A DNA stretch of 64,000 bases from Betaproteobacteria bacterium (GTDB taxonomy: Bacteria > Pseudomonadota > Gammaproteobacteria > Burkholderiales > Casimicrobiaceae), in assembly GCA_013298765.1 (NCBI GenBank), contig JAAFJA010000011.1, forward strand, positions 92,228-156,227, read 5' to 3'. Below the pieces are notes generated by a model. The model had not been told where the DNA came from and did not search any database. It saw nothing but the letters and a program-made list of their open reading frames with translations. Shown one piece after another: positions 1 through 7,055 of the stretch. Every line of letters starts with the position of its first letter. Position 1 is the first letter of the stretch. A program made the translations under genes and the position numbers.

Positions 1-338
1 GCGGCCTCATTGTTTGCTGCGCTCGCGAGCGCCTCTGCCGAGGCCTCAGCCGTGTCGCCGGTGCTCTCTGAGCCACCGGCTGAGCCCACCTCCGCAAACG
101 GATTGCTTTCGCCGCTTGATTCGAAGCTGGTCGTGGTCGGCACCGAGGCATCGCCGACGACCTCGCCCTTCATCAATTTGCTTGCGGTCGCAGGGGCGCT
201 TCGTTTTACCGGGGCCTGTGCGACAGGCACCGCAGGTTTGCTTGGCGTGTAGCTCGATGACGTACCAAACTGATCCAACGTGGTCGCGGCGGTGCCGCTC
301 GAAAGACCGGAAGAGACGATATCGGTAAAGTCGTTCAT
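1..338 (-). CDS. Partial Ser/Thr/Ala-rich protein of unknown function (C-terminus beyond window)
   Basis: An open frame starts at ATG 338 (minus strand) and runs off the left edge. A GGAG Shine-Dalgarno sits about 8 nt upstream of the ATG. The visible ~112 residues begin MNDFTDIVSSGLSSG and are rich in Ser, Thr, Ala, Pro and Gly, with no hydrophobic segment, so this part looks like an unstructured or linker region. I do not recognise the family. Other frames over the same bases are Arg-rich and look like shadows. The upstream region carries two related palindromes (523-545, 590-612) that may control it. Confidence is limited because the rest of the gene is missing. Confidence 0.5.
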   Translation of the reverse strand, partial: MNDFTDIVSSGLSSGTAATTLDQFGTSSSYTPSKPAVPVAQAPVKRSAPATASKLMKGEVVGDASVPTTTSFESSGESNPFAEVGSAGGSESTGDTAEASAEALASAANNEA

Positions 339-522
339 GATTGAGACTCCATTGAGAATGAATTCGCACGAAAGTGTGCGAGTCCATTTCATCGATGAAG
401 CGCTCTCAGCTCACCATGACTTTCGTATGAATTGCCGACGACGCGCTAGACGATTGTTAGACGCAGTGCGAGTGAATTGGCGAGACCGATACCTAACGAT
501 CAAATGTCAATATTTTCGGCTC

Positions 523-545
523 TAGCCCACGTTAAATTAGGGCTA
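523..545. promoter_or_regulatory. Palindrome TAGCCC-N11-GGGCTA, copy 1
   Basis: Perfect 6-bp inverted repeat separated by 11 AT-rich bases. The same architecture recurs at 590-612, 4049-4071, 28618-28640 and 56933-56955, always outside genes. It is a plausible dimeric regulator site; the regulator is unknown. Confidence 0.4.
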
Positions 546-589
546 TACGTTGAAAATACTACTGTTCATTACTTAATAAAACATGCTTC

Positions 590-612
590 TTGCCCATATA
601 AATTATGGGTTA
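590..612. promoter_or_regulatory. Palindrome TTGCCC-N11-GGGTTA, copy 2
   Basis: Degenerate copy of the 523-545 palindrome with identical 11-bp spacing and an AT-only centre. The copy centres are 67 bp apart, so paired binding is conceivable. Confidence 0.3.
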
Positions 613-676
613 TACACGAATATTTATAAATGCAGAACTGCGCAAAGATTCGGCTGATGTGAAGCGAAAACGCGGA

Positions 677-1384
677 TCAGCGTTGTGACTGAGTCCAGGA
701 TTGGATTTCCGCAAACGTTCCGGATTTGGCAATTCGTCCACGCTCAATCACGACCGCGCGGTCAGCCACGGCGCTCGCAAACTGCGTGTTCTGTTCCGAG
801 AGGATCACGCACAGACCTTCGCGCTTGAGCGCTTGAATGCTCTCTGCGATGCGTTCAACCACAATGGGCGCGAGTCCCTCGCTCGGTTCATCAAGCAGAA
901 TTGCCCGCGGATTGCCCATCAGTGTTCGTGCGATGGTGAGCATTTGTTGCTCGCCGCCCGACATCTGCCCGCCAGGACGATCAAGCATCTCTTTTAACTT
1001 CGGAAAGAGCTCGCAGACACGGGCGACGTCCCAGCGCGGCACATCGCTCAGCGCGGCGCGCGACGGGATGCGCCCGACTTCAAGGTTTTCAGCGACAGTG
1101 AGACCGGTGAACACGCGGCGCTCTTCTGGCACATAGCCCAATCCCATACGCGCGACGGTGTGCGGCGCGAGCCCTGAGAGTGAAACGCCATTGAAATCAA
1201 CGCGCCCGCTTACGTTGGGAACGAGGCCCATGATCGCTTTCAAGGTTGTGCTTTTGCCAGCGCCATTGCGCCCGACGAGCACCAACACCTCACCCGCATT
1301 CGCTTCGAAATCGATATCAAAGAGAAGCTGCGCGGCGCCCAGGCGCGCGCTCAGGTGACTCACTTTGAGGAGAGGACTAGACAC
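677..1384 (-). CDS. livF: Branched-chain amino acid-type ABC transporter ATPase LivF
   Basis: Second ATP-binding subunit of a LivFGHMK-type importer, energising uptake at the cytoplasmic face of the inner membrane. Visible motifs are Walker A (GRNGAGKST), the ABC signature MSGGEQQ and Walker B (AILLDEPSEGLAP), followed by the LivF-typical EQN switch (LSEQNTQFA). I prefer the GTG at 1384, whose GTGTCTAG overlaps the livG stop, over the upstream ATG at 1408. It gives about 235 residues, the usual LivF length, and implies translational coupling. It is the last gene of the liv operon. Substrate could be branched-chain amino acids, amides or urea. Confidence 0.9.
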   Translation of the reverse strand: MSSPLLKVSHLSARLGAAQLLFDIDFEANAGEVLVLVGRNGAGKSTTLKAIMGLVPNVSGRVDFNGVSLSGLAPHTVARMGLGYVPEERRVFTGLTVAENLEVGRIPSRAALSDVPRWDVARVCELFPKLKEMLDRPGGQMSGGEQQMLTIARTLMGNPRAILLDEPSEGLAPIVVERIAESIQALKREGLCVILSEQNTQFASAVADRAVVIERGRIAKSGTFAEIQSWTQSQR

Positions 1385-2126
1385 GCAAGCTCCCCAGATA
1401 AACCGCACGAACTTCGTCGTTCGATTTCACTTCACTCGGGCTGCCCTGTGCGATCAAGTGTCCGCGATTCATGACGATAATGCGATCCGCATGGCGAAAC
1501 ACCACGTCCATGTCGTGTTCAGTAAAGAGAAGCGCGAGCTTGCGTTCACGACACACCCGAACCGCCAACTGCATCAACGCATCGCGCTCCTCTGGCGACA
1601 TGCCCGCGGTCGGCTCATCCATGAGCAGCAGTCGCGGAGTGTTAGCAAGCGCAACGGCGAGCTCCAAGCGTTTCAGATCACCATACGCGAGTTCAGCGCA
1701 GGCGCGCGGAGCTTGCGCTGACAATCCGACATCAGCGAGCAACTGATCGGCCTTCGCCTGCTGTCGCGTGGTCGCAAAGCCAAAGAGCCGCGTGAGTTCG
1801 TGTGCATGACTCATGAGCGCCATCTGCACGTTCTCGCGAACACTCATCGTTGCAAAGGTGGCTGTGATCTGAAACGTTCGCGCGACGCCCGAGTGAAAAA
1901 GCGCGGCGGGCAGGCGGCCGGTAATGTCTGTGCCAAAGAGTGAAACGCGCCCTGCATCCGGCTTGAGCTGGCCATTGACCAAATTGAAGCAGGTGGTTTT
2001 GCCTGCGCCATTGGGGCCGATTAAGGCGACGGCTTCGCCTGCATTGACGCTGAAGTCGATGCCACGCACTGCAGCAACGCCGCCAAAAGATTTTTTGAGG
2101 CCGACCACTTCGAGTGCGAGGCTCAT
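1377..2126 (-). CDS. livG: Branched-chain amino acid-type ABC transporter ATPase LivG
   Basis: First ATPase of the importer, 249 residues. Walker A is GPNGAGKTT and Walker B is LLLMDEPTAGMSPEE. The C-terminal half has the LivG-type TEHDMDVVFRHADRI segment. The region before Walker B reads LAYGDLKRLE, where LivG proteins commonly have SYGQQR-like sequence, so the signature is LivG-like rather than canonical LSGGQ. It overlaps the permease gene by 4 nt at its start and livF at its stop, consistent with a tightly coupled operon. Confidence 0.9.
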   Translation of the reverse strand: MSLALEVVGLKKSFGGVAAVRGIDFSVNAGEAVALIGPNGAGKTTCFNLVNGQLKPDAGRVSLFGTDITGRLPAALFHSGVARTFQITATFATMSVRENVQMALMSHAHELTRLFGFATTRQQAKADQLLADVGLSAQAPRACAELAYGDLKRLELAVALANTPRLLLMDEPTAGMSPEERDALMQLAVRVCRERKLALLFTEHDMDVVFRHADRIIVMNRGHLIAQGSPSEVKSNDEVRAVYLGSLRV

Positions 2127-4003
2127 AACGCGGCCTTTCGCATCACGATCATCTTGATCGAGCCCACGATGCCGCGCGGGAACACCATCACCAAAAGCAA
2201 GATCACACCACCAAGCACCGCGCGCCAGTAGTCAGTGGCGCGCGCCAGGGTATCGTGCAAATAGGTAAAGACCGCTGCGCCAAGCACTGGCCCGAGCAGC
2301 GTGTTGATGCCGCCGAGCAGGACCATCACCAATGCGTCGACTGATCGGGGGATCGCGGAAACGTCGGGCGAAATACTTCCCTTCGAGAAGGCGTACACCG
2401 CACCGGCCACACCAGCAAGTGCGCCCGCGAGCGCAAAGCCGGCCCACTGCATCCGTTTTACTGAAATGCCAATCGCTAACGCTTTCACGGCGGAGTCGCG
2501 GGAGGCTCGAAGCGCGTAGCCAAACGGTGTGTAAACCAGCCACCAACAAAGCAACACGCCCGCGCCGCAGACACTCAGCGTCATCCAATAGAAACGATCT
2601 CGATCGGCGAGGAATTCAGGTGGCCAGACCCCCACCAGCCCATTGCTGCCGCCGGTCACCGCATCCCACTGAAACACGATAGACCACACGATCTGTGCGA
2701 ATGCGAGTGTGAGCATCGCCATGTACGTGCCGCTCAAGCGCACACAAAACCAGCCGAAGATGACCGCCGCCGAAAGCGCGAGCGCGACGCCAAGCGCGAG
2801 CGAGGTCGCAAAGCCAAACCCCGCTTGCGCAGACAGCGCAGCCCCGTATGCGCCGAGGCCGAAGTAAGCAGCGTGCCCGAACGAGCCAAGGCCAGCGGTG
2901 CCGATGATGAGCCCCAAACTCGCTGCAAATAGCGCAAAGATGAGAATGTCAGTGACGAGCACCGAGGTGTATTCATCAAACACGGCCGGCATCGCTGCGA
3001 GCAGCATGAGCCCGACCAGCAATGCGCCGAGTTCAAGGCGTGAGGGCTTGCCGAGCGCCGCATCGACCGCGTTGCTCGCAGGCGCATGTGCGATCGGCTT
3101 GCCGAACAAACCATTCGGCTTAAATACCAGCACCAAAGCCATCACAATGAATTCGGCAACCAGGGTGAGCTTGCTGAATTCGAATTCAACGCCGAACAAC
3201 GTCTGCGATCCCAACCCAATGCAATACGCCTTCACCAATGAAATGATGATCGCGGCGACGAAGGCGCCATGCAGCGAGCCCAGCCCACCAATCACCACCA
3301 CGACGAACACGTCTGCGATGATGCCTAAGTCCATGCCGAGCGTTGCCGGTTCGCGCGGGAGTTGCAGCGCACCGCCGATCCCGGCGAGAAAACTGCCGAG
3401 CGCAAACACGGCCGTAAACAAAAGTTTTTGGTTCACACCCAGCGCATCGGTCATTTCACGGTCTTCGGTGGCTGCACGAAGCAGCAACCCGAAACGCGTT
3501 TTCTTCATGAGCAGCGTGAGCGCGAAGAGCATCGCCACACCGAGCACGATCAGCAGCAAGTCATACGTTGGAAACGCGCGGCCGAAGATCTCAACCGCGC
3601 CAGTGAACCCAGGTGCGCGCGGCCCGAGCAAATCCTCTGGCCCCCAAATCGCAAGCGCGGCATCCTTGATGATGAGCACTAAGGCGAAGGTTGCGATGAG
3701 TTGAAGCAATTCGGGGGACGCGTAGATTCGCCGCAGCACCAGCACTTCAACGAGCACACCGACGATGGCGACCGCGAGCCCAGCGGCCAACACTCCACCC
3801 CAAAAGCCTACCGCGCCCGTAAACGTCGTCGCGCAGGAATAAGCGATGTAGACGCCCACCATGTAGAACGAGCCGTGCGCGAAGTTAACGATCCGCGTGA
3901 CGCCAAAGATCAGCGACAGCCCCACCGCCACCAAGAAGAGCGACGAAGCAGACGCGAGACCGTTGAGCGTTTGAACGAAAAAAGCTGTCATCGAGGTCAG
4001 CAT
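2123..4003 (-). CDS. livHM: Fused LivH-LivM branched-chain amino acid-type permease
   Basis: 626-residue inner-membrane permease in which both LivH and LivM are present in one chain. Residues 1-300 are LivH-like (NFAHGSFYMVGVY near the N-terminus, many TM segments). After a short hydrophilic linker (about 300-325), residues 325-626 are LivM-like (GLGSFGHAAYFGLGAYGAA, and a late GGINTLLGPVLGAA motif). Usual LivH and LivM proteins are about 300 and 320-400 residues as separate subunits, so one polypeptide supplies the whole transmembrane pore. The start could be the ATG at 4003 or the one at 3991. It lies downstream of the binding-protein gene and upstream of livG, all on the minus strand. Confidence 0.88.
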   Translation of the reverse strand: MLTSMTAFFVQTLNGLASASSLFLVAVGLSLIFGVTRIVNFAHGSFYMVGVYIAYSCATTFTGAVGFWGGVLAAGLAVAIVGVLVEVLVLRRIYASPELLQLIATFALVLIIKDAALAIWGPEDLLGPRAPGFTGAVEIFGRAFPTYDLLLIVLGVAMLFALTLLMKKTRFGLLLRAATEDREMTDALGVNQKLLFTAVFALGSFLAGIGGALQLPREPATLGMDLGIIADVFVVVVIGGLGSLHGAFVAAIIISLVKAYCIGLGSQTLFGVEFEFSKLTLVAEFIVMALVLVFKPNGLFGKPIAHAPASNAVDAALGKPSRLELGALLVGLMLLAAMPAVFDEYTSVLVTDILIFALFAASLGLIIGTAGLGSFGHAAYFGLGAYGAALSAQAGFGFATSLALGVALALSAAVIFGWFCVRLSGTYMAMLTLAFAQIVWSIVFQWDAVTGGSNGLVGVWPPEFLADRDRFYWMTLSVCGAGVLLCWWLVYTPFGYALRASRDSAVKALAIGISVKRMQWAGFALAGALAGVAGAVYAFSKGSISPDVSAIPRSVDALVMVLLGGINTLLGPVLGAAVFTYLHDTLARATDYWRAVLGGVILLLVMVFPRGIVGSIKMIVMRKAAL

Positions 4004-4048
4004 AGCGGAGCAGTGCTCTGCTCGCCCTGAATCATGGCATTGGAAAGC

Positions 4049-4071
4049 TAGCTCATATCAAATGTGGGCTA
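4049..4071. promoter_or_regulatory. Palindrome TAGCTC-N11-GGGCTA upstream of livHM
   Basis: Five of six positions pair across an 11-bp AT-rich spacer. It lies 46-68 bp upstream of the permease start and may mark an internal promoter or operator between livK and livHM. Confidence 0.35.
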
Positions 4072-4099
4072 GACAAGAAAAAATATACCAATTGATACA

Positions 4100-4141
4100 A
4101 GCCAAAAACAAAGGGATCGCCCAATTGCAATGGACGATCCC
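4100..4141 (-). terminator. Hairpin plus T-rich tract between livK and livHM
   Basis: Read on the minus strand, GGGATCG ... CGATCCC form a stem (4113-4119 with 4135-4141), extended by an inner TGG/CCA pairing, and are followed by a T-rich run (complement of 4100-4112). It looks like a partial intrinsic terminator. That position fits the common arrangement in which binding-protein mRNA accumulates above permease mRNA. Confidence 0.6.
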
Positions 4142-4161
4142 GACATGAGTTGTATACAGAT

Positions 4162-5373
4162 TTACTTTTTCGCGGGAGCTCGTAGCCGCTTCACTTCGTC
4201 GTCGGTCGGCTGCACGATCTTGCCGTCAACATAGCGCCAATCAACCATCACGCCTTTGCTGTCTTTCTTGGCGAGCTTACCGACGTATGCACCCATCGTG
4301 GATTGGTTATCTTGAGCGCGCCAAACAATCTTGCCGAATGGAGACATCACTTCAAGATTTTTCATTGCTGCCTGCATTTTCGCGACGTCAGTACCGCCAG
4401 ATTTCTTGAGCATCGCAGCAATCGACTTCACAGTGGCGTAGCCGACAACCGAGCCCAGCCGAGGATAGTCGTTGAATTTCTTCTGATACGCATCACGAAA
4501 GGCTTTGTGCTCCGGCGTGTTGATTTCGGCCCACGGGTAACCCGTCACGATCCAACCGTTCGGCGTTTCATCCTTCAAAGTGTCAAGATACTCGGGTTCG
4601 CCCGAAAGCAAACTCACCACAGGGCGATTGTTAAAGAGCCCACGCGTGTTGCCTTCGCGAACGAACTTTTGCAAATCAGCGCCGAAGGTGACATTGAAAA
4701 TTGCGTCGACCTTCGCATCGAGCATGGCTTGCACCACTGATCCGGCATCAATCCGGCCGAGTGGCGCGGCTTGCTCAACAAACTCTACGCCACCCGTGGA
4801 TTGCGATGACAGATACTTTTTGAACCAATTCGCTGCCGATTGACCGTACTCGTAGTTCGGGTAAACAATACCCCAGCGCTTTTTGTTGAGCTTCGCAGCT
4901 TCCGGAACCAGCATCGCCGTTTGCATCGCTGTGTTGGCGCGCAAGCGGAATGTGTAATCGTTGCCGTTAGCCCAAGTGAGCTTGTCGGTCAAAGGCTCAC
5001 TTGCGATGAAGAGCACCTTGCGCTGTTTGGCGAAATCACCTACAGCGAGCCCTACGTTTGAAAGAAACGTACCTGAGAGCAACGCCACTTTTTCGCGCGA
5101 AACCAACTCCTCAGCAACGCGCACTGCATCGCCCGGTGTCGCGTTGTCATCACGAAAAACAGTTTCTAACTTTCTTCCGTTCACTCCGCCAGCAGCGTTG
5201 ATCTCCTCTTGAGCGAGTTCCCATCCCTTTTTGTAGGGCTCCAGAAAGGCGGGCTGCGCTTTGTAGCTGTTGATTTCGCCGATTTTGATCGTCGCTTGCG
5301 CGACCGCGCTTGCGCTCGGGATTGCAAACAGAGCAGTCGCACATACCGCGAGGAGGAGCAGGTTAGTTTTCAT
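4162..5373 (-). CDS. livK: Periplasmic substrate-binding protein of LivK/Leu-Ile-Val family
   Basis: 403-residue type I periplasmic binding protein that captures substrate for the LivHM-LivG-LivF transporter encoded just downstream. A signal peptide ends near VAQA (residues ~1-26). The mature start IKIGEINSY and the NAAGGVNGRKLE motif are typical of the family, as is VAEELVSREKVALLSG. It is the first gene of the operon and is followed by a terminator-like hairpin at 4100-4141. Substrate cannot be read from the sequence; related proteins bind leucine-type amino acids, amides, urea or aromatic acids. Confidence 0.85.
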   Translation of the reverse strand: MKTNLLLLAVCATALFAIPSASAVAQATIKIGEINSYKAQPAFLEPYKKGWELAQEEINAAGGVNGRKLETVFRDDNATPGDAVRVAEELVSREKVALLSGTFLSNVGLAVGDFAKQRKVLFIASEPLTDKLTWANGNDYTFRLRANTAMQTAMLVPEAAKLNKKRWGIVYPNYEYGQSAANWFKKYLSSQSTGGVEFVEQAAPLGRIDAGSVVQAMLDAKVDAIFNVTFGADLQKFVREGNTRGLFNNRPVVSLLSGEPEYLDTLKDETPNGWIVTGYPWAEINTPEHKAFRDAYQKKFNDYPRLGSVVGYATVKSIAAMLKKSGGTDVAKMQAAMKNLEVMSPFGKIVWRAQDNQSTMGAYVGKLAKKDSKGVMVDWRYVDGKIVQPTDDEVKRLRAPAKK

Positions 5374-5563
5374 AAAGAGAGTGAGATCAAGAAATATCCC
5401 GACATCGGGCGCGACGTTAACGCGTGGCCTAGACTGCGGTTGACGATACGGTCATAGGGCCGTGTTCTGGGAGGGCGCAATGTAGCGCATTCGTGCAGAT
5501 AGGAGCAAAATTACGGGTGAGGTCATTTAGATGACCGACCGAATGAACTGCTGGGATAAAGCC

Positions 5564-6091
5564 ATGCGTGTTGCACTAAAAATCATTGGCTATTTAATTG
5601 GGCTTGTTTTGCTCGTGTTGCTCGCTGGGTTTCTATTGCCGAGCAACTATTCAGCGCAGCGCAGCGTCACCATCAATGCACCGGCAGACAAGGTCTATCC
5701 GCTGGTGGCAAATGTGAAGGAATGGAGACGCTGGACTGTCTGGAATCAACGCGATCCCAAAATGCAGCTTAGCTACGCCGGCCCTGAATCGGGCGTGGGT
5801 GCGAAGTGGGCGTGGAAGAGTAAGACCGAAGGGAACGGCGCGATGGAATTCACCGCTGCCGAACCCAACAAGCGGATCGCTTACGCCCTGCAAATGGAAG
5901 GCATGACACCGGCACCTGGAGACATAAAATTTGAGCCTGCGGGCAACGCGACTAAAGTCACGTGGTCGATGTCGGGCGACGCGGGCATAAACCCTCTGTT
6001 TCGCTGGTTCGGCTACTTCATGGATCGCCTCGTAGGCCCTGATTTCGAAGCAGGACTGACGAATTTGAAAAAGCTCGCGGAGAGTATGTAG
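5564..6091 (+). CDS. SRPBCC-family (polyketide cyclase/START-like) membrane-anchored protein
   Basis: About 175 residues. Residues ~5-25 form a strong TM helix (VALKIIGYLIGLVLLVLLAGF). This is followed by an SRPBCC-type hydrophobic-ligand-binding fold, recognised from SVTINAPADKVYPLVANVKEWRRW and the repeated beta-strand pattern ending DRLVGPDFEAGLTNLKKLAES. The ATG at 5564 directly before the TM segment is preferred over the ATG at 5531. The family binds lipids or other hydrophobic molecules, but no ligand can be assigned. It is followed in the same direction by the inositol oxygenase gene 80 bp later; a functional link is not evident. Confidence 0.75.
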   Translation: MRVALKIIGYLIGLVLLVLLAGFLLPSNYSAQRSVTINAPADKVYPLVANVKEWRRWTVWNQRDPKMQLSYAGPESGVGAKWAWKSKTEGNGAMEFTAAEPNKRIAYALQMEGMTPAPGDIKFEPAGNATKVTWSMSGDAGINPLFRWFGYFMDRLVGPDFEAGLTNLKKLAESM

Positions 6092-6171
6092 GCACAAGCT
6101 TCATCGCGCCTGCGACGCGGAGACAACAAAACCCAGCGCGGCGAAGCCCGCAACTCAATGGAATACGGACT

Positions 6172-6978
6172 ATGGAAGCCTTAGCCACCGACGAAAGCAA
6201 AACCGCTTATCGCGACTACGCAAAGCCGCAGCGCGCAGAGGCGGTTGACACCGTGCGCGAGTTCTATCGCGAAAATCACGCCAAGCAAACGCATGCATTC
6301 GTCTTAGAAAAGAAAGCACAGTATCTGGGTTTCAATCGTCAAAAGATGACGCCTTGGGCCGCACTCGATTACCTCAACACGCTGGTCGACGATAGCGATC
6401 CTGATATTGCGCTCCCGCAGATCGATCACCTTGTGCAAACTGCCGAAGCAATGCGTGCGAACGGCGAGCCTGAGTGGATGGTGCTTACAGGCTTCATCCA
6501 TGATCTCGGCAAAGTGCTTTGCTTGTTTGGCGAGCCGCAGTGGGCCGTGGTTGGCGATACCTTCCCCACGGGTTGCGCTTATTCCGCGAAAAACGTGTAC
6601 AGCGAATTTTTCGCATTGAATCCCGATTCGAAGGTTTCGGAATTGCAAACGCCTTACGGTGTGTATTCACCCAAGTGCGGCCTCGACAGTGTTCACATGA
6701 GCTGGGGGCACGACGAATACCTCTATCACATGATGAAGCCCTATCTCCCGACCGAAGCCCTTTACATGATTCGCTTTCACAGCTTCTATGCGTGGCACAA
6801 GGAGCATGAATATCAGCATCTTTGCAACGCGCAAGACGATGCGATGAAGCCTTGGGTGCAGCGCTTTAATCCCTACGACCTGTACTCGAAAAACCCCAAT
6901 CGACCAAAGCTGGAAGACGTAAGACCGTATTACGAGGATTTGCTCGCAAAGTATTTGCCGTCCGAGCTTTCTTTCTAA
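6172..6978 (+). CDS. myo-Inositol oxygenase (MIOX)
   Basis: 268-residue protein closely matching the inositol oxygenase family, a di-iron HD-fold enzyme converting myo-inositol and O2 to D-glucuronate in the cytosol. All six di-iron ligands expected from the mammalian enzyme are visible: H86 (QIDHLVQTAE), H110-D111 (GFIHDLGK), H180 (SWGHDEYLYH), H203 (IRFHSFY) and D236 (NPYDLYSK). Other diagnostic blocks are QWAVVGDTFPTGC and CGLDSVHMSWG. Length matches eukaryotic MIOX (about 285). The family is best known from animals, plants and fungi; bacterial copies are fewer. No other inositol or glucuronate genes lie next to it, and an intrinsic terminator follows. Confidence 0.92.
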   Translation: MEALATDESKTAYRDYAKPQRAEAVDTVREFYRENHAKQTHAFVLEKKAQYLGFNRQKMTPWAALDYLNTLVDDSDPDIALPQIDHLVQTAEAMRANGEPEWMVLTGFIHDLGKVLCLFGEPQWAVVGDTFPTGCAYSAKNVYSEFFALNPDSKVSELQTPYGVYSPKCGLDSVHMSWGHDEYLYHMMKPYLPTEALYMIRFHSFYAWHKEHEYQHLCNAQDDAMKPWVQRFNPYDLYSKNPNRPKLEDVRPYYEDLLAKYLPSELSF

Positions 6979-7013
6979 GCAGAGGCAATTCGCTAAAGCA
7001 GTTGATCCACCAT

Positions 7014-7043
7014 AAAAAAAGCGAGCCTAGGCTCGCTTTTTTT
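7014..7043. terminator. Bidirectional intrinsic terminator
   Basis: A7, then a GCGAGCC-TA-GGCTCGC stem, then T7. It sits between the convergent MIOX gene and the large nuclease gene and can serve both. Confidence 0.9.
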
Positions 7044-7055
7044 GCGCGTTCAACC

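Larger units (their letters stand above)
339..676. other. AT-rich intergenic region with two palindromes
   Basis: No gene is apparent. The stretch is much more AT-rich than its surroundings. It holds two copies of a TAGCCC-N11-GGGCTA-type palindrome and, on the minus strand, a perfect TTGACA hexamer (505-510) about 12 bp downstream of the first copy. A -10 box at normal spacing is not convincing. This is probably the promoter/operator region of the partial minus-strand gene at the left edge. Confidence 0.5.

Noticed and set aside
2898-3704. 268-codon plus-strand ORF over the LivHM gene
   Set aside because: Ser/Thr/Met-rich antisense shadow of hydrophobic TM codons.
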